A stretch of 64,000 nt of DNA from XN24 sp035514535 (GTDB lineage Bacteria > Pseudomonadota > Gammaproteobacteria > Steroidobacterales > XN24), in contig DATKAZ010000017.1 of the NCBI GenBank assembly GCA_035514535.1, positions 1 through 64,000 on the forward strand, given 5' to 3'. A program made the translations under genes and the position numbers. This document shows, piece by piece, positions 38,680 through 48,822 of the stretch (positions within the stretch are counted from its first letter, which is position 1; every line of letters begins with the position of its first letter). The notes beneath the pieces were generated by a model. It searched no databases. It was not told where the DNA came from and saw only the letters and a program-made list of their open reading frames with translations.

Positions 38680-39144
38680 TCACTCCCGGGTGTCCGTGTG
38701 CCTCTCGAGCACGGATGCCCGGATATTCGCGTACTCCGCGCGTCGCAGGTAGAGCAGGTCGGCAAGCTTCGACAGCAGGTGCTGCTCGTGCTTGTCGAAG
38801 TGGCCGTCGGCGGCCGCGACTTCCGCGACCATCTGCACCACCGTCCGGCGTTCCGTCGCCGACAGCGTGTCGTTCAGCACGCGCGTGAACTCGTACAGCG
38901 AGACGGCGTGCTGCAGGCTGTCGTCGGCGCGCGCCAGGAGGGCCTCCGCGGCTGCCCGCTCGATCGCGAAATGCCGCGCCAGCATCGCCTCCGCCGCGCG
39001 TCGTTCCGCGGGCGTTTCCTCGCGGTCGGCGCGCGCCATCTCCAGCAGCAGCGCCGCGGTCGCCAGCCTGAGGTCGTGCCCCCCGGCCTCGTCCTCCTGC
39101 TCGCCAAGCGTCTCGCGCAGCAATTGCTTCAGCTTCGTGATCAC
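38680..39144 (-). CDS. TerB-family protein
   Basis: A 154-residue all-helical, acidic TerB-like protein: LRLATAALLLEMARADREET (about 22-41), SLYEFTRVLNDTLSATERRT and MVAEVAAADGHFDKHEQHL with the metal-type DGHFDKHE loop. TerB proteins are named from tellurite resistance but most stand alone and their role is unclear. The start is GTG 39144, overlapping the alpha/beta-hydrolase stop as GTGA. A longer frame exists upstream but is a shadow of that hydrolase. Confidence 0.85.
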   Translation of the reverse strand: MITKLKQLLRETLGEQEDEAGGHDLRLATAALLLEMARADREETPAERRAAEAMLARHFAIERAAAEALLARADDSLQHAVSLYEFTRVLNDTLSATERRTVVQMVAEVAAADGHFDKHEQHLLSKLADLLYLRRAEYANIRASVLERHTDTRE

Positions 39145-39815
39145 CGTGTGTCCTGTGCCTCCAAGGTAGTGAGAAAGTCCTGCACGACTTCCTGCAGGGC
39201 GCCGAGGCGGCCATGGAAGAAGTGGCTCGTCTCCGGCAACAGCGCGACTTGCGGCACCTCCGGCCGTGCCTCGGCCCAGGCGACGACGTCGCGCCAGGCG
39301 ACCAGTTCGTCGGCCTCGCCCTGCACCACCAGCCAGGGACAACCCGGCTCCGGCGCCTCGCCGAGCGAAAACCGCTCGACCGGCGGCGCGACCGTCACGA
39401 GGGCCGCGGGGCGCGCCGCGGGGGCCGCCCGCAACGCGACGAAGGCGCCGAAAGAAAAGCCCGCCAGCCACAACGGCCGGCCCGGCCAGCGCCGGCGCGC
39501 CCAGTCGATGACTGCCAGGGCGTCTTCGGTCTCGCCGCGACCCTCGTCCCACGCTCCGCCGCTGGCCCCGACGCCGCGGAAATTGAACCGCACCGCCGGC
39601 GCGCCGCGCCGGTTCATCGCCCGCGCGACCGTGTGCACCACCTTGTTGCGCATCGTGCCCTGGTACAGCGGGTGAGGATGACAGACCACGGCGAGAGCCG
39701 GCGGTTCCCCGCCGGGGTCCTCCACGATGGCTTCGAGCGGGCCCGTGGGGCCCGGAATCTCCACGGCTTCCGGCCGCGGCGGCCGGCCCGGCAGATCACG
39801 GTACAATCGCGTCAT
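39141..39815 (-). CDS. Alpha/beta-hydrolase
   Basis: A 224-residue hydrolase of the short dienelactone-hydrolase/YfhR-like type. The nucleophile Ser is in WLAGFSFGAFVAL (about residue 122), the acid is probably in VVQGEADELV (Asp near 177), and the His in LPETSHFFHGRLG (near 203). RFNFRGVGASGG forms the oxyanion part. Substrate unknown. It is coupled to terB by a 4-nt overlap and divergent from the ornithine aminotransferase (35 nt). Confidence 0.85.
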   Translation of the reverse strand: MTRLYRDLPGRPPRPEAVEIPGPTGPLEAIVEDPGGEPPALAVVCHPHPLYQGTMRNKVVHTVARAMNRRGAPAVRFNFRGVGASGGAWDEGRGETEDALAVIDWARRRWPGRPLWLAGFSFGAFVALRAAPAARPAALVTVAPPVERFSLGEAPEPGCPWLVVQGEADELVAWRDVVAWAEARPEVPQVALLPETSHFFHGRLGALQEVVQDFLTTLEAQDTR

Positions 39816-39850
39816 TCACATAGAATGCCGCAAGGGGAGGGACGTGTGCC

Positions 39851-41068
39851 ATGCACCCGCTCATCGAGCTCGAAGATCGCTACTGCGCCCACAACTACCA
39901 CCCGCTGCCGGTCGTGCTGGTGCGCGGCGAGGGGCCATTCGTCTGGGACGACCAGGGGAAACGCTACGTCGACATGATGAGCGCCTACTCCGCGGTCAGC
40001 CACGGCCACGCCCACCCGCGCATCGTCGACGCGCTGGTCAGCCAGGCGCGCACCCTGAACATCGTCTCGCGGGCGTTCCACACGGACCGGCTCGCGGCAT
40101 TCCTCGAGCGGGTCTGCACGCTCACCGGGCAGGACATGGCGCTGCCGATGAACACCGGTGCGGAAGCCGTCGAGACGGCCCTCAAGGCGGCGCGCAAGTG
40201 GGCCTGGCAGGTCAAGGGGGTGGCCGACGGCGCGGCGGAGATCATCGCCTGCGAGGGGAACTTCCACGGCAGGACCATCGCGGTTTGCGGCCTGTCTACG
40301 GAGCCGCAGTACCGCGAGGGCTTCGGGCCCTTCCCGCCGGGGCTCCTGACCGTGCCCTACGGCGACGTCGCGGCGCTCGAGGCGGCCATCACGCCCAACA
40401 CCGCCGCCTTCCTTGTGGAGCCGATCCAGGGCGAGAACGGCATCGTGATCCCGCCCGACGGCTACCTGGCGCGCTGCGCCGAGATCTGCCGCCGCCACAA
40501 CGTCATGCTCATCGCCGACGAGATCCAGACGGGGCTGGGACGCACCGGCCGACTGCTCGCCTGCGAGCACGACGGCGTGAAGCCCGACGGCCTGGTGCTG
40601 GGCAAGGCGCTCGGCGGCGGCGTGCTGCCGGTGTCCATGTTCCTCGCGCGCCGCGAGCTGATGGGCGTGTTCCGGCCCGGCGACCACGGCAGCACTTTCG
40701 GCGGCAACCCGCTGGCGGCCACGGTCGGGCTGGAAGCCCTGCAGGTGCTGGAGGACGAGGACCTCGTCGCGCAGAGCGCCGCGAAAGGCGCCTGGCTGCT
40801 CGGCGAACTTAAGAAGATCGACAGCCCGCTGATCAGGGAGGTTCGCGGCCGCGGCCTGTTCATCGGCATCGAGATCGATCCCGCCAGGGCGCGGGCGCGA
40901 ACCGTGGTCGAGCGCCTCATGACCCGCGGGCTGCTCAGCAAGGAAACCCACGCGACGGTCGTGCGCCTGGCGCCGCCTCTCGCGATCCCGCAGGCCCTGC
41001 TCGAGTGGTCGCTCGGGCAGATTCGCGAGGCGCTCGCGGAGACGGACGCGCTGGCGCAGGCCTCATGA
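39851..41068 (+). CDS. rocD: Ornithine aminotransferase
   Basis: A 405-residue class III aminotransferase that turns ornithine and 2-oxoglutarate into glutamate semialdehyde and glutamate. Very similar to RocD/OAT: RYCAHNYHPLPVVLVRGEG at the start, MNTGAEAVETALKAARKW, CEGNFHGRTIAVCGLSTE, LIADEIQTGLGRTG, the PLP lysine in LVLGKALGGGVLPVS (about residue 256), and GSTFGGNPLAATVGLEAL. No arginase or proline genes are adjacent. Followed after 19 nt by a PEBP gene. Confidence 0.93.
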   Translation: MHPLIELEDRYCAHNYHPLPVVLVRGEGPFVWDDQGKRYVDMMSAYSAVSHGHAHPRIVDALVSQARTLNIVSRAFHTDRLAAFLERVCTLTGQDMALPMNTGAEAVETALKAARKWAWQVKGVADGAAEIIACEGNFHGRTIAVCGLSTEPQYREGFGPFPPGLLTVPYGDVAALEAAITPNTAAFLVEPIQGENGIVIPPDGYLARCAEICRRHNVMLIADEIQTGLGRTGRLLACEHDGVKPDGLVLGKALGGGVLPVSMFLARRELMGVFRPGDHGSTFGGNPLAATVGLEALQVLEDEDLVAQSAAKGAWLLGELKKIDSPLIREVRGRGLFIGIEIDPARARARTVVERLMTRGLLSKETHATVVRLAPPLAIPQALLEWSLGQIREALAETDALAQAS

Positions 41069-41686
41069 ACCGAAGGAGAGCACGACCATGAAACTGATCG
41101 TCACAGGCATTGACGACGACAAGCCGATCCCGGAGAAGTTCGCGTTCGGCGTGCAGGACCCGGACAGTCACGTGCGCCTGGGCGAGAACCTCAACCCGGC
41201 GGTCCGCTGGGAGAGTCTCCCGGAGGGCACGCGCAGCGTGGCGCTGATCTGCGTCGACAGCGACGCGCCGACGAAACCCGACGACGTCAACCAGGAAGAC
41301 CGCAGCGTGCCGGCCACGCTGCCGCGCGGGCGCTTCTTCCACTGGGTCATCGTCGACCTGCCGCCGGAGTTCGAGGGCATCGCCGAGGGCGAGTGCAGCC
41401 GCGGCGTCACGCCGCGCGGCAAGCAATCGCCGCAGGGGCCGAAAGGCTCGCGCCAGGGCAGGAACGACTACACGGCCTGGTTCCAGGGCGACGAGGAGAT
41501 GGGCGGCGTGTATCTCGGCTACGACGGCCCCTGCCCGCCGTGGAACGACTCCATCCCGCACCATTATCACTTCGTGCTGTATGCCACCGACCTCGAGCGC
41601 TGCCCGGTCGAGGGCGCGTTCACGGCCGAGGAAGTCGAAACAGCGCTCACCGGCCACGTGCTGGAACGCGCCGAGGTGACGGGCGT

Positions 41687-43006
<1,320 letters not shown>

Positions 43007-43016
43007 CCGCTCGCCC

Positions 43017-43439
43017 TCATTCGATGCCCAGCAGTTCGACGTCGAACAGCAGCGTGGCATCCGGCGGAATGACGCCGGCGGCGCCGTTGCTCCCGTAGCC
43101 GAGATGCGGCGGGATGAGGAGCCGGCGCTGCTCGCCGACCTTCATGCCCGCGACACCCTGGTCCCAGCCGCCGATCACCCGGCCCGCGCCGAGCGGAAAG
43201 CGGAACGGCTGGCCGCGATCCACGGAGCTGTCGAACTTGTTCCCCTTGCCGTCTTCCGCGGCGGGATCGAACAGCCAGCCGGTGTAGTGCACGACGGCCG
43301 TGCTGCCCGCCGCGATGGCCTCGCCTTCGCCGGCAGCCAGCTCCGTGATCACGAGTCCGGCGGGAGGATCCGCGGGCGGCGTGCCGCCGGCCAACGTGGG
43401 CACGAGGAACGAGGCAATCAGCATGGGGAAACGACGCAT
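43017..43439 (-). CDS. Exported FKBP-type peptidyl-prolyl isomerase
   Basis: A 140-residue single FKBP domain behind a signal peptide (MLIASFLVPTLAGG). Active-site features: VVHYTGWLFD (residues about 50-59), FDSSVDRGQPFRFPLG, VIGGWDQGVAGMKVGEQRRL, IPPHLGYGSNGAAGVIPPDA and LLFDVELLGIE. It helps proline-limited folding in the periplasm. ATG 43439 has AGGAG 8 bases upstream. Probably co-transcribed with the amidohydrolase. Confidence 0.94.
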   Translation of the reverse strand: MRRFPMLIASFLVPTLAGGTPPADPPAGLVITELAAGEGEAIAAGSTAVVHYTGWLFDPAAEDGKGNKFDSSVDRGQPFRFPLGAGRVIGGWDQGVAGMKVGEQRRLLIPPHLGYGSNGAAGVIPPDATLLFDVELLGIE

Positions 43440-43502
43440 CGGGGAGCTCCTGGTAGAGGGAGCCCGCACCTTAGTGCAGGGGGCAAGGGGCGCGCAAGCG
43501 CC

Positions 43503-43733
43503 CTAGCAGCCGTCGGAGCCCGCGTCGCGCAGCCGCGTCAGTTGCGCGAGGTAGGGGTCGCCGTCATCCGCGGGACCCTCGATGCGCGGCGCGCGCCCGG
43601 CCGGCGGCGGGCGGTGCTTGCGCCCCTCGAGCGCGAGCGTCGCCAGGTACGGATCGTTGTCGCCCTGCCAGCTGCGCTCGTCGTCGAGAATCTCGGCCGG
43701 CAGATCGCGCGGGTACGGCGGTTTCGCGTTCAT
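43503..43733 (-). CDS. Small acidic protein of unknown function (76 aa)
   Basis: A 76-residue soluble protein with two copies of a DPYLAxL motif (NDPYLATLALEG about 26-37, GDPYLAQLTRLR about 58-69). It starts 4 nt after the stop of the 34-residue gene upstream, an arrangement that suggests translational coupling. No family recognised. Confidence 0.5.
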   Translation of the reverse strand: MNAKPPYPRDLPAEILDDERSWQGDNDPYLATLALEGRKHRPPPAGRAPRIEGPADDGDPYLAQLTRLRDAGSDGC

Positions 43734-43737
43734 GGCG

Positions 43738-43842
43738 CTAGCCCCACAAGCCGGCGATGCGGTGACTGAGTCGCGTGAGGCGCTGCCGGGCGGCGCCCAC
43801 CAGGTCGTCGAGATCGTCGGCCCACTGCAGCAACACTTCCAC
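43738..43842 (-). CDS. Very small conserved-looking protein (34 aa)
   Basis: A 34-residue frame starting at GTG 43842, with GGAG seven bases before it: it opens EVLLQWADDLDDLVGAARQR and ends LSHRIAGLWG. Leu and basic residues alternate as in an amphipathic helix after an acidic DDLDD cluster. Small LLQWxDDLDDL proteins occur in other gammaproteobacteria as far as I recall; function unknown. The stop is 4 nt before the next gene. Confidence 0.5.
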   Translation of the reverse strand: MEVLLQWADDLDDLVGAARQRLTRLSHRIAGLWG

Positions 43843-43934
43843 TGAACGACTCCATGCTCCGGATACCCGGAATCAGGCTGCCATGCGTGGCACCGGGTTA
43901 CCGTGATGTACTTCGCGGAAATCGCCGCGGCCGC

Positions 43935-44756
43935 TCACAGCCAGCGGATATCGTCGACCGCGACGCGCATGAAGTCCTGGCGATCGTCCGTGCCGATGCC
44001 CCAGGCGGCGACCAGCCGCGAGGGGACACGGAAATCGCCGAAGCGCGCCTCCTCCTCGATGCTGACGCCGAACGACGAGAGCGAGGTCTCGCCGTTCGCC
44101 GCGACCCGCCGCCGCATGACGCTGGCTTCGCGCAGGCGGCCGTCGTCGGCCACCACGACGGTCATGGGCGTGGCGCCGCCGGACGGCGTGACGACGGCGC
44201 GGTCGGCGTCGCCGCGCGCCCAGCGCGCGCCGCGCTGCGGCGTCAGGGCCGACGGCAGCCAGATGAGCTCCACCACCAGGCGCCCGATCGCCGAGCGCGC
44301 CATGTCCGCGCCGCGTCTGGTGAGGATCGGCCACCATCCGCCGAGGCTGTACTCGACTCCCGCGTCGTCGCCGAACAGCCAATCGGCGCCCGCCACCTGC
44401 AGGCGGCCCAGGGCCGTGATGTGCGCCTCCCAGATGAAGCCGCGCTCGGCGCAGATGCGCTGTCGCGCCTCGAACGGCACCCAGTCATCCTCGCCGACTT
44501 TCAGGCTGCCGCTCATGTGGATGTCCGCCGTGCGCGGCAAGGCGGTGTCAGCGGCGAGCGCGTGCCGCAGGTAGTTCGCGGCGGGGACCGGCAGGCCGTC
44601 GACGGAGTCCGCCAGGAAGCGATCGTCGCCGGCATTGGCCTGCACGAGCTGGTCGCCGAGCCGAGCGAGCCGCTCGGCGCGCAGGCGACGCTCCCGCGCC
44701 AGCCAGCCCAGGCCCGTGAGCACGCCGAGAAGGATGAGCAGGGTGAGTAGCGGCAT
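43935..44756 (-). CDS. DUF6544-like membrane-anchored protein
   Basis: A 273-residue protein with one N-terminal span (LLTLLILLGVLTGLGWLA) and a soluble domain containing GLPVPAANYLRHAL, HMSGSLKVGEDDWVPFEARQ, GRLVVELIWLPSAL and RFGDFRVPSRLVAAWGIGTD. These match what I remember of the DUF6544 family; function unknown. The ATG at 44756 lies 48 nt after the preceding small gene. Confidence 0.7.
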   Translation of the reverse strand: MPLLTLLILLGVLTGLGWLARERRLRAERLARLGDQLVQANAGDDRFLADSVDGLPVPAANYLRHALAADTALPRTADIHMSGSLKVGEDDWVPFEARQRICAERGFIWEAHITALGRLQVAGADWLFGDDAGVEYSLGGWWPILTRRGADMARSAIGRLVVELIWLPSALTPQRGARWARGDADRAVVTPSGGATPMTVVVADDGRLREASVMRRRVAANGETSLSSFGVSIEEEARFGDFRVPSRLVAAWGIGTDDRQDFMRVAVDDIRWL

Positions 44757-44804
44757 CCGCTCAGGAATTCCGCTGCCGCGCCGGTCCGTGGTCCGGCCGC
44801 GACG

Positions 44805-45059
44805 TCAGTCGTCGCGAGGCTCGCGCGACTCCGCGTCGGGCTCCGCCTTGTCCACGAGCTGCGGCGTGGCCGGCTCGAGCGCGCGCCGCGCGGCGGCGCG
44901 GGCCCGCAGAATCCACGACCAGCTGTCGAGCGCTTCGGCGTCGAATACCTGTCCCGCCTGTTCTTCCCCGGAATCCTTGATCACTTCTGTAATCCCCCTG
45001 CATGAGTCTCGCGTCCCTTGTCCCCGGGACGACGGGCAGTGCTGCTCCGGTGCGTTCAT
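44805..45059 (-). CDS. Small acidic protein, unknown (84 aa)
   Basis: An 84-residue frame sharing ATGA with the 65-residue gene upstream. The second part (EEQAGQVFDAEALDSWSWIL, then an acidic tail) looks like protein; the first 25 residues do not. An internal GTG at 44984, preceded by AGGGGG nine bases away, would give a 59-residue protein instead. No family recognised. Confidence 0.45.
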   Translation of the reverse strand: MNAPEQHCPSSRGQGTRDSCRGITEVIKDSGEEQAGQVFDAEALDSWSWILRARAAARRALEPATPQLVDKAEPDAESREPRDD

Positions 45060-45253
45060 GACTCGGCATCCCAGGCCGCCTTGACCCGGGCCGCCCAGGC
45101 CTTGTAGCCGCGCAGCGTGTAAATGGAATCCTCGTCGCCCGATCCGAGCGCGACGCCCGCCGGGACCTGTCGGGGCATGCGCCCCGCGAGCGGTGGCGGC
45201 AGGATCGGCAACCGTGCCCGGCGAGCGGGTCGCTTGCGTTGTGGTCCGGCCAT
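45056..45253 (-). CDS. Small basic protein, unknown (65 aa)
   Basis: A 65-residue frame with a strongly basic start (KRPARRAR) and a more ordinary end (DEDSIYTLRGYKAWAARVKA). Its stop overlaps the next start (ATGA). The 146 bp between this gene and ppnN hold nothing else recognisable apart from a seven-T run near 45343. Confidence 0.4.
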   Translation of the reverse strand: MAGPQRKRPARRARLPILPPPLAGRMPRQVPAGVALGSGDEDSIYTLRGYKAWAARVKAAWDAES

Positions 45254-45399
45254 GAGCGACGTCCTTCTGTTTCGACTGGAGCGCAGAATAGGCGTCGGAC
45301 CGAAAGACTCACCGTGACCCGTCTCACAGCAAATTTGCCTTTTTTTGAATGTGCCCTGGTAATGTGAAGGACATCACGCGAAGCCGGCCCGGGCGCGCC

Positions 45400-46767
45400 T
45401 TAGGCGACGAGACGGTAGCAGGGCCGGTATTCGGATCCCGGCAGGCGCATGCGTTGCTGGGCGACGAACGACTCGAGGAGCCGATCCATCTGCTGCATGA
45501 TTTCCCGGTCCCCGTGCAATTTGAACGGGCCGTATTGCTCGATGCGCCGGATGCCGTCGTCCTTGACGTTGCCCGCCACGATGCCGGAGAACGCGCGCCG
45601 CAGGTCGGCCGCGAGCAGGTGCGGCGGCTGGTCGCGGCGCAGGTCGAGCGCGGCCATGGCCTCGTGGGTCGCGGTGAAGGGGCGCTGGAACTCCGGCTCC
45701 ACGCGCAGCCGCCAGTTGAAGAACCAGGCATCGCCCTTCTCGCGCCGGTATTCCTTCACCTGCGCCATGCCCGCGCGCATGGTACGCGCGACTTTCTCGG
45801 CATCGTCCAGGATGACCTGGTAGCGCCGCGCGGCCTCCATGCCGAGCGTGCCGCGGACGAAGCTGTCGACCTGGTCGAAGTACTCGGCCGCGGACGCGGG
45901 CCCCGTGAATACCAGCGGGAACGGCAGCTGCGCGTTGTCCGGATGCAGCAGGATGCCGAGGACGTAGAAGATCTCCTCGGTGGTCCCCGCGCCGCCGGGG
46001 AACGTGACGATGCCGTGGCCGAAGCGGGCGAAGGCCTCGAGGCGCTTCTCGATGTCCGGCATGATGACGAGTTCGTTGACCATCGGGTTGGGCGCCTCGG
46101 CGGCGATGATGCCGGGCTCCGTGATGCCCACGTAACGGCCGTCGGCGATGCGCTGCTTGTCGTGGGCCACCGCCGCGCCCTTCATCGGGCCCTTCATGGC
46201 GCCGGGGCCGCAGCCGGTGCAGACGTTCAGGCCGCGCAGCCCGAGGTGGTAGCCGACGCTCTTGGAGTAGTCGTACTCCTCCCGCCCGATCGAGTGCCCG
46301 CCCCAGCACACCACGAGGTCCGGTGCGACGCGGGTCCTGAGCACGCGCGCGTTGCGCAGGATCTGGAACACGGCATCCGTGACGGCCGCCGGCGTGTCCA
46401 GGCCGTTGCGACCCTCGATCTCGTTGCTGACATAGATGACGTCGCGCAGCACGGCGAACAGGTGCTCGCGGATGCCGTGGATCAGCTCCCCGTCGACGAA
46501 GGCCTGCGCGGGGGCATTCTTCATGCGCAGCCGGATGCCGCGCTCCACCTGCAGCAGCTCGATGTCGAAATCGGCGAAATGCTCGTAGACGGCGCGCGCA
46601 TCGTCGAGCGTGCTGCCGGTGTTCAGTACCGCGAGCGCGCAGCGCCGGAAGCGCTCGCGCAGCCCCCCGTGGCCGACGTCGCGCAGCTTGGCGACCTCGA
46701 TCTGCGACAGCAGGTCCATCGTGCCGACCGGCGAGACCGTGACGGTCTCGGAGAGCTTGTCCGTCAT
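45400..46767 (-). CDS. ppnN: Nucleotide 5'-monophosphate nucleosidase PpnN (YgdH)
   Basis: A 455-residue LOG-family enzyme that splits purine and pyrimidine nucleoside monophosphates into base and ribose 5-phosphate; the E. coli form is tuned by (p)ppGpp. The catalytic/LOG elements are VVCWGGHSIG, CTGCGPGAMKGPMKGAAVAH and TFPGGAGTTEEIFYVLGI (about residues 270-287). The N-terminal and C-terminal extensions usual for PpnN are both present. Its ATG overlaps the stop of the L,D-transpeptidase gene (ATGA). Confidence 0.93.
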   Translation of the reverse strand: MTDKLSETVTVSPVGTMDLLSQIEVAKLRDVGHGGLRERFRRCALAVLNTGSTLDDARAVYEHFADFDIELLQVERGIRLRMKNAPAQAFVDGELIHGIREHLFAVLRDVIYVSNEIEGRNGLDTPAAVTDAVFQILRNARVLRTRVAPDLVVCWGGHSIGREEYDYSKSVGYHLGLRGLNVCTGCGPGAMKGPMKGAAVAHDKQRIADGRYVGITEPGIIAAEAPNPMVNELVIMPDIEKRLEAFARFGHGIVTFPGGAGTTEEIFYVLGILLHPDNAQLPFPLVFTGPASAAEYFDQVDSFVRGTLGMEAARRYQVILDDAEKVARTMRAGMAQVKEYRREKGDAWFFNWRLRVEPEFQRPFTATHEAMAALDLRRDQPPHLLAADLRRAFSGIVAGNVKDDGIRRIEQYGPFKLHGDREIMQQMDRLLESFVAQQRMRLPGSEYRPCYRLVA

Positions 46768-47297
46768 GGCAGGATGGTGATGGGCGTGTCGTCCGGCACG
46801 GACAGCCAGATGTCGATCATCGCCGAGTTGCTGACGGCGATGCAGCCATCCGTCCAGTCCGCGGTCAGGTAATGGTTGGAAGGATGGCGCGGCTCGTTGG
46901 GCAGCCCGTGGATCATGATGTTGTTGCCGGGGTGCACACCGCGCCGGCGCGCGCGGCGGATGTCTTCCGCGTCGGGATAAGAGACGCGCATCGCCAGGAA
47001 GAAGGCGCTGTCCTGCTTGCGAAGGTCGAGCCGGTAGGTGCCCTCGGGCGTCCGCTGGTCGCCCTCGCGCTGCTTGTGTCCCTCGGGATTGCCGCCCAGT
47101 GCGATGGGGAAACTGCGGAACACCTCGCCGTCGTTGAGCAGGTCGAGGCGCCGATCCGCCTTCCTGACGATGACGTGATCCGCCATCGGGAAATCGTCGT
47201 CCACCGCGGCGAGCTGCGTCGCGGCGTCGCCCCAGGCCGCACCGGGCTGGCAGCACAGTGCGGCGAGCACCGCGAAGAGAGGGCCGGCGAACTTCAC
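46764..47297 (-). CDS. L,D-transpeptidase family protein (YkuD), exported
   Basis: A 177-residue YkuD-domain protein with a signal peptide (LFAVLAALCCQPGAAWG). The domain shows IVRKADRRLDLL, GDQRTPEGTYRLDLR, and the active site IMIHGLP...DWTDGCIAVSN, with the catalytic Cys near residue 153 and His near 132. Such enzymes crosslink peptidoglycan or attach proteins to it, or act as carboxypeptidases. It is coupled to ppnN by a 4-nt overlap, a pairing I cannot explain. Confidence 0.9.
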   Translation of the reverse strand: MKFAGPLFAVLAALCCQPGAAWGDAATQLAAVDDDFPMADHVIVRKADRRLDLLNDGEVFRSFPIALGGNPEGHKQREGDQRTPEGTYRLDLRKQDSAFFLAMRVSYPDAEDIRRARRRGVHPGNNIMIHGLPNEPRHPSNHYLTADWTDGCIAVSNSAMIDIWLSVPDDTPITILP

Positions 47298-47379
47298 TCG
47301 GGAATGGCTTGCGCGTTCATCACGGCTCGTATTCTAGAGGCGCCGGGCCGATGACGATATAGCGCAACCGCGATCGGGT

Positions 47380-48822
47380 TCACAGTCCCAGCAAGTGCTC
47401 GCCCTGGCGGAACTCGACGGCCGCCGGAAGACCGGCGGCCTCCAGGCCCTCCAGGTCCGCACGCAACTCCGGGCGAAGAGCGGCCAGGCTCGCGACCAGG
47501 TCCGCCGCGCCGACATAATCGCCGCCGCCCTGGAGCGTGAGCAGCTGGGTCGCGAACGCCTCGATCGCCGCGGCCATGTCGGCCTCGACGACGCGGTAGC
47601 GGCCGGTGGCGGCGTCCCGCCGGAAAGCGCCCCAGTCGCGAAAATAATTGAACAGCATCATCTTCGCCTGGCCCGACGCGCTGTAGGCATCGCCGCGCAC
47701 CGCATGGAAGATGCCTGCGAGGAAGCTCACGTAATGCGCCGTGCGCGTGGTCTCCGGCAGTTCACCCGCGGCGCGCAGCCAGTCGGCGATCCACAGCGAC
47801 AGCACGGCGGCCTTCGCCTCCTCGATCGTGTCGGCGTACTCGCGCAGGGCATCGGCGACCGTGCCGCGGTCGTCGATCGTGCGGCGCAGGCCGAGGCCAT
47901 GGGCCATTTCGGTGAAGATGGTGTTCAGGAACCAGGCGTCGAAGCTTGCCGTGGCATGCTGCTCGGGGACGACGAGGCGCCCGGCGACGGGCATCGCCAG
48001 GGCATCGAAGCGGGCCCGCATGACGTTGCGCAGGAGCAGCCTGCCGGCGCCCTGTCGCAGCCGCACGCGCTCGTCGCCGGCGTGGTACAGCAGGTCGTAG
48101 ACGCCCAGCTTGCCGGCGACGTCCGGGATCTCGTCCTTGAAGGCGCCAGACACCGGGAGGCTCTGCTGCAGTTGCGGCAGGAACACCGTCAATTGCGCGA
48201 GGCGCGCGCCCCAGGCCCAGTCCTGCAGCAGGACCCGGGCGCCGAAGGCCGCCTTGAGGCCGTACTCGCGATCCGCGCCACTGCCGATCGGGCCGACCAG
48301 GACGTCGAGGTCGCTGTGGCGCAACTTCACCCAGGCCGCCTCCGCGCGCGCGTAGTCGCCGGTGATGAGCGCGCGGGCGCGCAGCGTCAGGTAGCTGCGC
48401 AGCGCTTCGTCGTCGGTGATCTCGGCGGCGCGTGCCAGCAGGCGGGCCGCCTGGCCCAGCTCCCGCGGCCACGCCTCGTGATACGGCACCGCCTCCAGCG
48501 CGCCCACCGCATTGCGCCGGATGCGCGTATAGGGGCTGAGGGCCGCAGTATCCGCCCAGGCCTCGAACTCGCCGCGGCTCATGTCCGCCGGGTACAAGCC
48601 GCCCGGCGCGAGCTGTTGCCGGTACAGCGTCTCCATGATCCGCGCAGCGTCGATCAGCAGGCGGATGGTCTGGGCGTCGCGCAGGCTGGCATGGCCGAGG
48701 TCCGCATCGAGATCGATCGCGACGACCGCGTCGCTCTGCGGAGCCGCGCCGTGCACGCCGGGCGCCGCGGCGAGCACGCCCGCCACCAGGCCGACAATCA
48801 GCAGCTCGATGAAACGCGGCAT
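47380..48822 (-). CDS. Exported M49 (dipeptidyl-peptidase III-like) protein with altered zinc motif
   Basis: A 480-residue exported protein (signal IELLIVGLVAGVLAAAPGVHG). It follows the M49 family pattern: a long helical domain, then FLNTIFTEMAHGLGLRR (about residues 296-312) and, downstream, DTIEEAKAAVLSLW with the Glu-Glu-x-Lys-Ala block. In active M49 peptidases the first motif is HExxxH/HEISHGLG-like; here the first His is Thr (codon ACC), so one zinc ligand is missing. It may be a binding protein or use another ligand. It starts one base into the previous gene stop (TAATG). Confidence 0.7.
   Translation of the reverse strand: MPRFIELLIVGLVAGVLAAAPGVHGAAPQSDAVVAIDLDADLGHASLRDAQTIRLLIDAARIMETLYRQQLAPGGLYPADMSRGEFEAWADTAALSPYTRIRRNAVGALEAVPYHEAWPRELGQAARLLARAAEITDDEALRSYLTLRARALITGDYARAEAAWVKLRHSDLDVLVGPIGSGADREYGLKAAFGARVLLQDWAWGARLAQLTVFLPQLQQSLPVSGAFKDEIPDVAGKLGVYDLLYHAGDERVRLRQGAGRLLLRNVMRARFDALAMPVAGRLVVPEQHATASFDAWFLNTIFTEMAHGLGLRRTIDDRGTVADALREYADTIEEAKAAVLSLWIADWLRAAGELPETTRTAHYVSFLAGIFHAVRGDAYSASGQAKMMLFNYFRDWGAFRRDAATGRYRVVEADMAAAIEAFATQLLTLQGGGDYVGAADLVASLAALRPELRADLEGLEAAGLPAAVEFRQGEHLLGL

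Noticed and set aside
44761..45327. 188-codon minus-strand frame over the small genes
   Set aside because: Its translation is Arg/Ser/Ala-rich with no structure, and it conflicts with two small frames joined by an ATGA overlap that have more protein-like sequence.
45335..45355. Terminator from the GCAAATTTGC palindrome and seven T
   Set aside because: The palindrome has no loop and cannot form a hairpin, and there is no plus-strand gene ending just before it.
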